DNA from: Pseudomonas sp. R5(2019)
GTDB lineage: Bacteria; Pseudomonadota; Gammaproteobacteria; Pseudomonadales; Pseudomonadaceae
NCBI RefSeq assembly: GCF_009905435.1
Contig: NZ_JAAAMT010000026.1
Coordinates: forward strand, 1-64,000
Length of the DNA: 64,000 nt
Direction of reading: 5' to 3'
The notes under the pieces are model-generated. The model saw only the letters and a program-made list of their open reading frames with translations. It did not search any database and was not told the DNA's origin. Positions 35,492 through 43,627 of this stretch are shown piece by piece. The position numbers were made by a program, and so were the translations under genes. The number at the start of each line of letters is the position of its first letter. Position 1 is the first letter of the stretch.

Positions 35492-35536
35492 GGTAGGAGC
35501 CGGCTTTAGCCGCGATGGGGCGCGCAGCGGCCCCTG
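35492..35536. repeat. Solitary REP-type half element
   Basis: ggtaggagccggctttagcc followed by gcgatggggcgcgcagcggcccc resembles one side of a REP pair. Its partner is missing or was disrupted by the large inverted repeat that begins at 35540. Confidence 0.6.
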
Positions 35537-35539
35537 CAC

Positions 35540-35930
35540 CACCGCGATCTCACGCCCTACAAGCAAGACTGACAACCCCAGTCTCACAGGCCATGGCACG
35601 TTGCAACAAATGTAGGAGCGGATTTATCCGCGATGCGCCGCGCGGGCGGCGCTCGATCTCAAGAACAATGGAAAAACCAAGGTAGGCACCTCCCACGGCT
35701 CTTGCGATCTGCTGGCAGGCCCCCTCGCCTCCTCCATCAGAATGAAGAGGGTTGCCTGAGGACCGTATCAAGGCTTCCAAGCGCTTGCCTGGGGTTTTCC
35801 GGCGCTGCCGAAATCGAGCGCCGCCCGCGCGGCGCTTCGCGGATAAATCCGCTCCCACATTTGTTGCAACGTGCCATGGCCTGTGAGATTGGGGTTGTCA
35901 GCCTTGCTTGTAGGGCGGGAGATCGCGGTG
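35540..35930. repeat. Large inverted repeat with REP cores (about 390 bp)
   Basis: The arms 35540-35657 and 35813-35930 (118 bases each) are reverse complements with only about five mismatches by my count. They surround a 155-base centre. Each arm carries a 'gcggataaatccgc' REP core, a ttgttgcaacgtgccatgg stretch and a gagcgccgcccgcgcggcgc stretch. The centre has weaker inner pairing (ggaaaaacc ... ggttttcc). Both strands show meaningless open frames because of the symmetry. No transposase is encoded. It looks like a composite REP/MITE-like unit. Confidence 0.88.
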
Positions 35931-35938
35931 GCGCACGC

Positions 35939-35964
35939 AAAAAAAGCCCCGCCTAGGCGGGGTT
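35939..35964 (-). terminator. Rho-independent terminator carried with the aceF fragment
   Basis: A 7-bp stem (ccccgcc / ggcgggg around TA) has seven A on its left, which is a T-run on the minus strand. It lies 70 bases beyond the stop of the decayed aceF fragment on the same strand, so it is probably the original aceF terminator. Confidence 0.85.
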
Positions 35965-36033
35965 GAGGTACGAGCGTGGCAGCTCGAAAACGGTGTGGCG
36001 TGGCTCCCCGCAGGGCAGGGAGCCAGCACAGCA

Positions 36034-36323
36034 TTACAGCAGCATGGTGCGGATATCGTAGGACAGCGACAGCGACAGGGGCAGCATCAGCTTCGGCTGG
36101 AAGGCTTTGCCGTCCCAGACCGGCTGGATGGTTGCCTTGGAGACACCCAGGATCGCCAGCGCCGCCAATGTGGCCGAGGCTGGAAATGGTGAAGCAAGCG
36201 CCTTGCATGTCGTCAGCCGACAGCTTTTTGGTCCGGGCTTTTTCAGCCAGGGCCGCCGCTTCGCCAGCCAGTTGCAGCAGGCTCTTCTGGTCGACGTTCT
36301 TGATGACCGGTACCAGCAGGCCA
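36034..36323 (-). pseudogene. aceF: Decayed 3' fragment of aceF (pyruvate dehydrogenase E2)
   Basis: Read on the minus strand, the fragment encodes VPVIKNVDQKSLLQLAGEAA, then LAEKARTKKLSADDMQGACF and TISSLGHIGG. It then jumps with a frame change to LAILGVSKATIQPVWDGKAF, QPKLMLPLSLSLSY, and directly to DIRTMLL and a stop. This is the C-terminal catalytic domain of dihydrolipoamide acetyltransferase. Two internal deletions are evident: about a dozen residues after GHIGG with a frameshift, and the segment with the catalytic HR...DG motif between SLSY and DIRTMLL. The N-terminal lipoyl domains are absent. It cannot make a working enzyme. It adjoins the PAAR effector gene. Confidence 0.88.
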
Positions 36324-36437
36324 TCCCGCCGACACAGCGTTTTCGGATATTTCTTCGTTTCTTGCAGATCGGTCTGCTTTCGCCCCCAGTCGGATTAGCC
36401 GTCCCATGCTCCCTTCCATTGTGAGAAGGAGGTCGGC

Positions 36438-38285
36438 ATGGCTACGTGTTATTTCGTTATCCAGGGTGATACCACCACGACCGGCGGCAAAGTGCTGAGC
36501 GGGTCGCCGCTGTACATCATCGAGAATGTTCCCGTGGCGGTACTCGGCACGCCGGTCTTCTGCCCGGCGTGTGGGCTTGAAGGGCAAATCATCGAAGGCA
36601 ACCCCTATTGGATCATCGACGGTCAGCCTGCCGCGCATGACGGGCATGAAGTCGCTTGCGGCTGTGCACCGGGTAGCCATCGTCTGGTCTCCAGCCAGCG
36701 TATTTCTTCTATCGAGGGTGCGACGGTGCGGGCTGCGGGGCATTCGTCAGGCGAGGATCGGGCATTGAGTCCACCTGCGGTGCTCCGACCTGGCAGGACT
36801 TATCGCGATTCGATGCAAACAGAGGAATACGAGGAGGAAGAGGAAGAAGTCGAGATGGAAGATGAGGCGGTGGTAGCGGTTACCCTGCGCATTGGGGTGT
36901 TCTTCGATGGGACGGGGAATAACGCCACTAACTCGATGTTGGGAGCGCAGTGCAACTCGGAGATGGCGGTGTCGGCTGATGAGGCGGCTGTTGTGTGCAA
37001 GCCCTATATGAGCGATCCGGACAGCAGTTATGGGAATGATGTGACGAATATCAAGAAGTTGAGTGACCTGTACTACGCACTAGATAAGGTTGAAGAGGGT
37101 GGGGCGCAGGGCTTCCTATCCATTTATGTTGGTGGCATTGGTACTGTGGCAGGCGAAAAGGACAGTCTGCTGGGAGCCGCTATGGGGCGCGGTAAGACTG
37201 GCGTTGCGGGCCGTGTGGAGCATGCCATTGCGCGAGTTAGCACTGAAGTTAAAACGTTTAAGGGGAAAAATCCGTCATGCAAAATTAGTCATCTGATTTT
37301 TGATATCTTTGGGTTCAGCCGAGGTGCTGCTGCCGCTCGCCACTTCGCCAATGAAATCGCCCTCGGCGGAAATGGGCCGCTGCAAGCGGTATTGAAAAAT
37401 AATAAGATGGCGTTCACTCAATCATTCGAAGTTGATTACCAGCGCGATCTTGAAGTCGGTTTCATTGGCCTGTTCGACACCGTTGCTTCGGTTGGCGGCT
37501 GGACCAATTTCGGTTATGTCCGCAGTCCTCATGCGCCAGGGATAAATCTTCACCTGCCGCGTAATCGGTTCCCGAATGTGGTGCATCTGGTCGCTCGTGA
37601 TGAAGTTCGCGTGAACTTCGCACTGAATCGGGTCGGCCCCGACCATGAGGAACTTGTGTTTCCTGGCGTGCATTCGGATATAGGCGGCGGTTACCACGCG
37701 AGCGCAGAGGAGCGGGTGCTGATATCGCCGATGTTGGCAGAGTCAGTAAGCGTTGATACGCCGCTGGAACATACCAGCATCTACAAATTCGCCCTTCGGG
37801 CTTATGACGAATATCGCGCCGCAGGTTGGCCCGCCGAGATGCTTGAGATAGTCACGCCGGCTTCGAAGCTTTTGCCAGTTGATTCGCAGGACCGGCTGGG
37901 CATTCGCCAAAAGCAGGTATTTGTCGGTCTTGAACTCAGGCGCCAAGTCCAAGGCGAGCTGTCGAGGGTGTATTTGAGGGTGATGCATGCGTTGGCGAAA
38001 CAGAAAGGGGTACCCTTCGTGGACATATCCGAAGATCCAGATCTCATCATTCCAGACGAGCTTCGCCCCTACTGCGAGCGCCTTGTGCGAGGTGAATATC
38101 GTATGACCTCGCAAGAAGCGCACCTGCTCAAGCTCCGCTACATTCACGCCTCTGCTCATTGGAACCCACCCACTGCTTTACAGGGGAGTAAACCTCGCAC
38201 AGGGCTGCTGCTCTACGTTAATGCCCCCAGCAAGAACTCCAAACGCGTACTTCATCCGCATGCACCCGTGGGAGGGTACTGGTGA
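36438..38285 (+). CDS. PAAR-DUF2235 fusion, candidate T6SS phospholipase effector
   Basis: A 615-residue protein in three parts. Residues 1-95 form a PAAR-type spike tip (YFVIQGDTTTTGGKVLSGSP, Cys pair in FCPACGLEGQ, HDGHEVACGCAPGSH). Residues about 128-146 are a strongly acidic linker. Residues about 150-560 are a DUF2235 alpha/beta hydrolase: FFDGTGNN, nucleophile elbow GFSRG with Ser294, Asp347 in GLFDTVAS, and HSDIGGGY (His412, Asp414). DUF2235 with this elbow is the Tle1 type of type VI lipase. A strong aaggagg site precedes the ATG. The downstream DUF2931 gene overlaps its stop by one base. No VgrG or T6SS structural gene is in the window. The central part is AT-richer than its neighbours, suggesting transfer. 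Confidence 0.87.
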   Translation: MATCYFVIQGDTTTTGGKVLSGSPLYIIENVPVAVLGTPVFCPACGLEGQIIEGNPYWIIDGQPAAHDGHEVACGCAPGSHRLVSSQRISSIEGATVRAAGHSSGEDRALSPPAVLRPGRTYRDSMQTEEYEEEEEEVEMEDEAVVAVTLRIGVFFDGTGNNATNSMLGAQCNSEMAVSADEAAVVCKPYMSDPDSSYGNDVTNIKKLSDLYYALDKVEEGGAQGFLSIYVGGIGTVAGEKDSLLGAAMGRGKTGVAGRVEHAIARVSTEVKTFKGKNPSCKISHLIFDIFGFSRGAAAARHFANEIALGGNGPLQAVLKNNKMAFTQSFEVDYQRDLEVGFIGLFDTVASVGGWTNFGYVRSPHAPGINLHLPRNRFPNVVHLVARDEVRVNFALNRVGPDHEELVFPGVHSDIGGGYHASAEERVLISPMLAESVSVDTPLEHTSIYKFALRAYDEYRAAGWPAEMLEIVTPASKLLPVDSQDRLGIRQKQVFVGLELRRQVQGELSRVYLRVMHALAKQKGVPFVDISEDPDLIIPDELRPYCERLVRGEYRMTSQEAHLLKLRYIHASAHWNPPTALQGSKPRTGLLLYVNAPSKNSKRVLHPHAPVGGYW

Positions 38286-38938
38286 TGCGAGCACTACTTA
38301 TATTGGTGAGTATTCTACTGAGTACTGGCTGTCGGGTATTGGACCCATTATCGGCAGAGCGAGATCCCCATTCACCTTGGTGGGATCTGAAATTTACCGC
38401 GCCTTTCTACATGCACGCTTATGTGGAGCACAGTGCGGTCGTTGATACCTCGAACAGGGTGTTTCATCGTCGCGGCGGTGGCTTACATGGAGGCGAGCCG
38501 AAAAGAGAGGGGGTGTCTGCAACGGACTGGTCCGGGTTCGGGGCTAAGAGCCACCTCGTAACTGGAGCGGAGCTCCCACAGCGTATTTATGTGCGCTGGC
38601 AGTCCTTGGCCGAACCGCAAACTTACGATGCCTGGGTCGAAATCCCGGACGAAGCACGGCAAATCATGAAAAAAACCACATCCAGACGATGTCCCAACTA
38701 TCCAGATAGAGAGTCGCCGTATTACGCCAGTCTGACGCTGGGGCTTGCCCCCGGCGGTATTGTCCAGGCCTGGACTTTTGATGAGTGCTATAAGCCGATC
38801 AAAATCGCGCGTGCGGAAGGCGATGTGGTACCGCTGGGCCCCTTCCTGGGCAAGAACGAAGGCCGCTACGCCTACCCGGTCAGCGAAAGATCCAGGCGCT
38901 ATATCGAGCGCTTCGGCATTCCCTACGGCAGTTGGTAG
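38285..38938 (+). CDS. DUF2931 lipoprotein, candidate immunity protein
   Basis: A 217-residue predicted lipoprotein. The signal peptide RALLILVSILLSTG ends at a Cys (lipobox LSTGC). The mature protein has the DUF2931 character (YVRWQSLAEPQTYDAWVEIP; KTTSRRCPNYPDRESPYY; SLTLGLAPGGIVQAWTFDEC). The ATG at 38285 shares a base with the effector stop (TGATG), giving tight coupling; a GTG three bases earlier is possible. A membrane-anchored periplasmic protein next to a phospholipase effector fits an immunity role against periplasmic delivery. This is inference from position and localisation. A bidirectional terminator follows. Confidence 0.85.
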   Translation: MRALLILVSILLSTGCRVLDPLSAERDPHSPWWDLKFTAPFYMHAYVEHSAVVDTSNRVFHRRGGGLHGGEPKREGVSATDWSGFGAKSHLVTGAELPQRIYVRWQSLAEPQTYDAWVEIPDEARQIMKKTTSRRCPNYPDRESPYYASLTLGLAPGGIVQAWTFDECYKPIKIARAEGDVVPLGPFLGKNEGRYAYPVSERSRRYIERFGIPYGSW

Positions 38939-38960
38939 TCCTTTTCTCCAAACCAAAAAT

Positions 38961-38994
38961 AAAGCCCCGACCAGTCACCCGGTCGGGGCTTTTT
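38961..38994. terminator. Bidirectional rho-independent terminator
   Basis: aaagccccgacc and ggtcggggcttttt form a stem of about 12 bp around an 8-base loop. It is A-rich on the left and T-rich on the right. It serves the DUF2931 gene (plus) and metK (minus). Confidence 0.92.
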
Positions 38995-39010
38995 CAGCAG
39001 CAGCAGCCTG

Positions 39011-40201
39011 TTACAGGCCAGCCGATGCGCGCAGTGCTTCGACGCGGTCGGTGCGTTCCCAGGTGAAGGTGGTGAAGGTGTCGTCGCCAACAGTCACTTC
39101 AACCGGGGTACGACCGAAGTGGCCGTAGGCAGCGGTCGCCTGGTACATCGGGTGCAGCAGGTCGAGCATGGTGGTGATCGCGTACGGGCGCAGGTCAAAG
39201 TGCTCGCGCACCAGCTGGATGATCTTGTCATCGGACAGCTTGCCGGTGCCGAAGGTGTTCAACGAGATCGACGTCGGCTGAGCAACACCGATGGCGTAGG
39301 AAACCTGGATCTCGCAACGCTCGGCCAGGCCCGCGGCAACGATGTTCTTGGCCACGTAGCGGCCGGCGTAGGCCGCCGAACGGTCAACCTTCGACGGGTC
39401 TTTACCGGAGAAGGCACCGCCACCGTGACGGGCCATGCCGCCGTAGGTGTCGACAATGATCTTGCGACCGGTCAGGCCGCAGTCGCCCACCGGGCCACCG
39501 ATGATGAAGTTACCGGTCGGGTTGATGTGGAACTGGGTGTCCTTGTGCAGCAGTTCGGCAGGCAGGGTGTGCTTGACGATCAGCTCCATGACGGCTTCAC
39601 GCAGGTCTTTCTGGGACACTTCCGGGTTGTGCTGGGTCGACAGAACAACGGCGTCGATCCCGACAACGCGGCCATTCTCGTAACGGCAGGTGACCTGGGA
39701 CTTGGCATCCGGGCGCAGCCATGGCAGCAGGCCGGACTTGCGCGCTTCGGCCTGACGCTCGACCAGGCGGTGCGAGAAGCAGATCGGCGCTGGCATCAGC
39801 ACGTCGGTTTCGTTGCTGGCGTAGCCGAACATCAGGCCCTGGTCGCCGGCGCCCTGATCTTCAGGCTTGCTGCGGTCCACGCCCTGGGCGATGTCGACCG
39901 ACTGCTTGCCGATGATGTTCATCACCGCGCAAGTCGCGCCGTCGAAGCCGACGTCGGAGCTGTTGTAGCCGATGTCGACGATGACTTTACGAACGATTTC
40001 TTCCAGATCGACCCAAGCCGATGTGGTGACTTCGCCAGCGATGATCGCGACACCGGTTTTCACCAGGGTTTCGCAGGCGACGCGGGCGAATTTGTCTTGC
40101 GCGATGATGGCGTCCAGCACCGCATCAGAAATCTGGTCGGCGATTTTGTCTGGATGCCCTTCGGACACGGACTCGGAGGTGAAAAGGGAATATTCGCTCA
40201 T
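39011..40201 (-). CDS. metK: S-adenosylmethionine synthetase
   Basis: A 396-residue enzyme making SAM from methionine and ATP. Motifs: TSESVSEGHPDKIADQISDA at the N-terminus, GAGDQGLMFGYA (ATP loop), GGGAFSGKDPSKVDRSAAY and the C-terminal GHFGRTPVEVTVGDDTF. The length is standard. It lies only 18 bases after the ArsR-methyltransferase gene on the same strand. The two therefore probably share a promoter upstream of 41215, where a perfect palindrome occurs. No SAM riboswitch is seen in the short gap. Confidence 0.98.
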   Translation of the reverse strand: MSEYSLFTSESVSEGHPDKIADQISDAVLDAIIAQDKFARVACETLVKTGVAIIAGEVTTSAWVDLEEIVRKVIVDIGYNSSDVGFDGATCAVMNIIGKQSVDIAQGVDRSKPEDQGAGDQGLMFGYASNETDVLMPAPICFSHRLVERQAEARKSGLLPWLRPDAKSQVTCRYENGRVVGIDAVVLSTQHNPEVSQKDLREAVMELIVKHTLPAELLHKDTQFHINPTGNFIIGGPVGDCGLTGRKIIVDTYGGMARHGGGAFSGKDPSKVDRSAAYAGRYVAKNIVAAGLAERCEIQVSYAIGVAQPTSISLNTFGTGKLSDDKIIQLVREHFDLRPYAITTMLDLLHPMYQATAAYGHFGRTPVEVTVGDDTFTTFTWERTDRVEALRASAGL

Positions 40202-40219
40202 CTCGACGGGTTCCTAAAT

Positions 40220-41215
40220 TTACCGATGGTGAGTGTCGCCAGCCGTCCGCCGGAAATGGCGAACCTGTATCTGGAAACCGTTACGCAAGCCCACATAAAG
40301 GCTGTCACCGGGAATCAGTCCGGCGGCTGTGGCCCAACGGGCCAGATCTTCCTGTTCAAACCCCAGCCAGAGATCTCCACAGGCCTGTCGGGCCCAGCTC
40401 TGGTCGTGGCTGCACAACTCGGTGACCAGCAGGCTGCCGCCGGGTTTGACCCGGTTGGCCAGCTGGCGCAGGGCCTGGTCCGGTGCGCTGAAATGGTGCA
40501 GGACCATGTTCAACACCACGCAATCGGCCTGCAATTGCAACTCGCCCAGTGCGTCGGCCAGTTGCAGGGTGACGTTTGTCAATGCTTCGCGCTGGCAGAC
40601 CTGCCGGGCCAGTTCAAGCATCTCCGGGCTGTTGTCCATGGCCCAGACCTGATTGAAGCGGCGCGCCAGCTCCGGCAGAAAGCCGCCGTCACCGGGGCCG
40701 ACTTCCAGGGCGCAAGCCTCAGGGCCGAAGCTCAGCTTGTCGAGCAGCGCCAGCAGGCTTTCGCGGTACTGCGGCAATCCGGCGATCAGGTCTTGCTGAG
40801 CACGGAATTTTTCCTCGACCCGCGAGAAGAAATCCTGGCTGGCCGCGGCGCGTTGCTGCTGGACCTGGCCGATGCGGGCCAGCACGTCCAGTGGCAGGTG
40901 CAGGCCGTCGACTTCTTCGAGCAACGCCGTGTGCAGCTTGCCGCCCAGATTGACGGTGTCGGGCAGCGCACGGCGGTAGAAAATCGCATTGCCTTCACGG
41001 CGCGTTGCCACCAGCTCGGCCTGGGCCAGGACCTTGAGGTGGTGGCTCATGCCGGACTGACCAATGGCAAAAATCTGCGCCAACTCCAGTACGCCATACG
41101 AATCGCTGGCCAGTACGCGCAGCACATTGAGCCGCAGCGGGTCGCCGCCGGCCTTGCACAGGGCAGCCAGCTGATCGCTGTGTTCGTGGCCAATCGAGGG
41201 TACGCGCAGGTTCAT
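40220..41215 (-). CDS. ArsR-family regulator fused to a SAM-dependent methyltransferase domain
   Basis: A 331-residue two-domain protein. Residues about 15-95 are an ArsR winged helix (LCKAGGDPLRLNVLRVLASDSYGVLELAQ, recognition helix in IGQSGMSHHLKVLAQAELV). No Cys metal site is seen in the recognition helix. Residues about 150-310 are a class I methyltransferase fold with glycine loop ALEVGPGDGGFLPELA and motif ADCVVLNMVLHHF. It lies directly upstream of metK in the same unit. Its promoter region holds a perfect 24-bp palindrome. ArsR-type regulators called SahR are reported to control methionine-cycle genes in response to SAH; this gene fits that description by context. Confidence 0.9.
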   Translation of the reverse strand: MNLRVPSIGHEHSDQLAALCKAGGDPLRLNVLRVLASDSYGVLELAQIFAIGQSGMSHHLKVLAQAELVATRREGNAIFYRRALPDTVNLGGKLHTALLEEVDGLHLPLDVLARIGQVQQQRAAASQDFFSRVEEKFRAQQDLIAGLPQYRESLLALLDKLSFGPEACALEVGPGDGGFLPELARRFNQVWAMDNSPEMLELARQVCQREALTNVTLQLADALGELQLQADCVVLNMVLHHFSAPDQALRQLANRVKPGGSLLVTELCSHDQSWARQACGDLWLGFEQEDLARWATAAGLIPGDSLYVGLRNGFQIQVRHFRRTAGDTHHR

Positions 41216-41255
41216 GGGGCGGCAGTCTAGTGAGGGGGCGCCTGACCCGCAAGGG

Positions 41256-41279
41256 CAATATCAAAACTTTTTGATATTG
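41256..41279. promoter_or_regulatory. Perfect 24-bp palindrome, candidate operator of the ArsR-methyltransferase/metK unit
   Basis: caatatcaaaa and ttttgatattg are exact 11-base inverted arms with a 2-base spacer, 41 bases upstream of the regulator start. The size and symmetry suit a winged-helix dimer. The gap of 247 bases also serves the divergent tkt gene, so control of both directions is possible. Confidence 0.7.
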
Positions 41280-41462
41280 CACGATGGACGGAGCCGAATC
41301 TGCTGTCGGACGGTCCAAATCACAGACAATTTGGTGATTCGCGCCATCGGTGCAGGAAAATAGTGCGCCTGCGACTATCCGTCATTGCCCAGAGGGCTCG
41401 GAGTGGGCGAAAATGCGCGTCTTTTTTCTGTCGTACTACTTTTAAGCCCCAGGAGATAAGCG

Positions 41463-43460
41463 ATGCCCAGCCGTCGTGAGCGTGCCAACGCCATTCGTGC
41501 CCTCAGCATGGATGCCGTGCAAAAAGCCAACAGCGGCCATCCGGGTGCCCCGATGGGCATGGCGGATATCGCCGAAGTACTTTGGCGTGACTACCTCAAG
41601 CACAACCCAGGCAACCCGGCGTTCGCCGACCGTGACCGTTTCATCATGTCCAACGGTCACGGCTCGATGTTGATCTATTCGTTGCTGCATCTGACCGGTT
41701 ACGACCTGTCGATCGACGACCTGAAAAACTTCCGTCAGCTGCACAGCCGTACCCCGGGCCACCCGGAATACGGCTATACCCCGGGTGTCGAGACCACCAC
41801 AGGTCCCCTGGGTCAGGGTCTGGCCAACGCCGTGGGCTTCGCCCTTGCGGAAAAGGTGCTGGCGGCCCAGTTCAACCGCGAAGGCCACAACATCGTCGAT
41901 CACCACACCTATGTGTTCCTGGGTGATGGTTGCATGATGGAAGGCATTTCCCACGAAGTCAGTTCCCTGGCCGGTACCCTGGGTCTGGGCAAGCTGATCG
42001 CCTTCTATGATGACAACGGCATCTCCATCGATGGCGAAGTCGAAGGCTGGTTCACCGATGACACGCCAAAGCGTTTCGAAGCCTACAACTGGCAGGTGAT
42101 CCGCAATGTCGACGGCCATGACGCCGACGAAATCAAGACCGCCATCGAAACCGCGCGCAAGAGCGATCGGCCGACGCTGATCTGCTGCAAGACCATCATC
42201 GGCTTCGGCTCGCCCAACAAGCAGGGCAAGGAAGACTGCCACGGTGCGCCGCTGGGTGACGCGGAAATCGCCCTGGCCCGTGAAGCGTTGAATTGGCACC
42301 ACGGCCCGTTCGAAGTCCCGGCCGATATCTATGCCGAGTGGAACGCCAAGGAAGCCGGCGCTGCCGCCGAGGCCGAGTGGGACCAGCGTTTTGCGGCCTA
42401 CTCCGCGGCCTTCCCTGAGCTGGCCAACGAGCTGGTTCGTCGCCTGAGCGGCGACCTGCCGGCCGACTTCTCGGAAAAAGCCGACGCTTACATCGCTGAA
42501 GTCGCGGCCAAGGGCGAAAACATCGCCAGCCGCAAAGCCAGCCAGAATGCCCTGAACGCATTCGGCCCGCTGCTGCCGGAATTCCTCGGCGGTTCGGCTG
42601 ACCTGGCCGGTTCCAACCTGACCCTGTGGAAAGGTTGCAAGGGCGTCAGCGCTACAGACGCCAGCGGCAACTACATGTTCTACGGCGTGCGCGAGTTCGG
42701 CATGAGCGCGATCATGAACGGCGTGGCCCTGCACGGTGGTTTCGTACCGTACGGCGCAACCTTCCTGATCTTCATGGAGTACGCCAGCAACGCCGTGCGC
42801 ATGTCCGCATTGATCAAGAAGCGCGTGCTCTATGTGTTCACCCACGACTCCATCGGTCTGGGCGAAGACGGCCCGACTCACCAGCCAATCGAGCAACTGG
42901 CCAGCCTGCGCTGCACGCCGAATCTCGACACCTGGCGTCCATGCGACGCGGTCGAATCGGCCGTGGCCTGGAAGTACGCTATCGAACGTGACGACGGTCC
43001 GTCGGCATTGGTGTTCTCCCGCCAGAACCTGACGCACCAGAGCCGTAACGCGCTGCAGCTGGGCGACATCGCCCGCGGCGGCTACGTACTCAAGGACTGT
43101 GCTGGCGAGCCGGAGCTGATCCTGATCGCAACCGGTTCGGAAGTCGGTCTGGCCGTTCAGGCCTTTGACAAACTGACCGAGCAAGGCCGCAAGGTGCGCG
43201 TGGTTTCCATGCCCTGCACTTCGGTGTTCGATGCCCAGGACGCGGGCTACAAGCAGTCGGTCCTGCCGCTGCAGGTCAGTGCGCGGATTGCCATCGAAGC
43301 AGCCCACGCCGACTACTGGTACAAGTACGTGGGCCTGGAAGGCCGCGTCATCGGCATGACCACCTTTGGCGAGTCGGCACCTGCTTCGGCGCTGTTCGAA
43401 GAGTTCGGTTTCACCCTGGAGAACATCCTGGGTCAGGCTGAAGAACTGCTGGAAGACTAA
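41463..43460 (+). CDS. tkt: Transketolase
   Basis: A 665-residue thiamine-diphosphate enzyme that moves two-carbon ketol units between sugar phosphates in the non-oxidative pentose phosphate pathway. Motifs: SGHPGAPMGMADIAEVLW, GPLGQGLANAVG, the ThDP segment GDGCMMEGISHE, and THDSIGLGEDGPTHQPIEQL. The length is standard. It heads the run tkt-epd-pgk-(lipoprotein)-fba. Epd begins 167 bases later, after a REP pair. It is divergent from the ArsR-methyltransferase/metK unit. Erythrose-4-phosphate from this enzyme is the substrate of the next gene product. Confidence 0.98.
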   Translation: MPSRRERANAIRALSMDAVQKANSGHPGAPMGMADIAEVLWRDYLKHNPGNPAFADRDRFIMSNGHGSMLIYSLLHLTGYDLSIDDLKNFRQLHSRTPGHPEYGYTPGVETTTGPLGQGLANAVGFALAEKVLAAQFNREGHNIVDHHTYVFLGDGCMMEGISHEVSSLAGTLGLGKLIAFYDDNGISIDGEVEGWFTDDTPKRFEAYNWQVIRNVDGHDADEIKTAIETARKSDRPTLICCKTIIGFGSPNKQGKEDCHGAPLGDAEIALAREALNWHHGPFEVPADIYAEWNAKEAGAAAEAEWDQRFAAYSAAFPELANELVRRLSGDLPADFSEKADAYIAEVAAKGENIASRKASQNALNAFGPLLPEFLGGSADLAGSNLTLWKGCKGVSATDASGNYMFYGVREFGMSAIMNGVALHGGFVPYGATFLIFMEYASNAVRMSALIKKRVLYVFTHDSIGLGEDGPTHQPIEQLASLRCTPNLDTWRPCDAVESAVAWKYAIERDDGPSALVFSRQNLTHQSRNALQLGDIARGGYVLKDCAGEPELILIATGSEVGLAVQAFDKLTEQGRKVRVVSMPCTSVFDAQDAGYKQSVLPLQVSARIAIEAAHADYWYKYVGLEGRVIGMTTFGESAPASALFEEFGFTLENILGQAEELLED

Positions 43461-43491
43461 GTCCGGACCTTGTGTCGTCTGGTCCATTGTC

Positions 43492-43573
43492 ATCGCGGGC
43501 AAGCCTTGCTCCCACAAAAGCCACCCCACAGATGTGGAGCGGGGAATGTGGGAGCAAGGCTTGCCCGCGATGG
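43492..43573. repeat. REP palindrome pair between tkt and epd
   Basis: The arms 43492-43516 and 43549-43573 (catcgcgggcaagccttgct / mirrored) are exact 25-base inverted copies around a 32-base spacer that contains ccacagatgtgg. They lie in the gap between co-directional genes. Confidence 0.92.
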
Positions 43574-43627
43574 CGATATCACAGACACCACAATCCTGAA
43601 GTGTTACACCGGTAATCGAGACCCCCA

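Noticed and set aside
35550..35956. Similar open frames on both strands across the large inverted repeat
   Set aside because: Their likeness comes from the inverted repeat itself. They lack ribosome sites and encode translated REP sequence.
39119..41230. Long plus-strand open frame across metK and the ArsR-methyltransferase gene
   Set aside because: It spans two well-supported minus-strand genes and their gap, and its translation has no recognisable domain.
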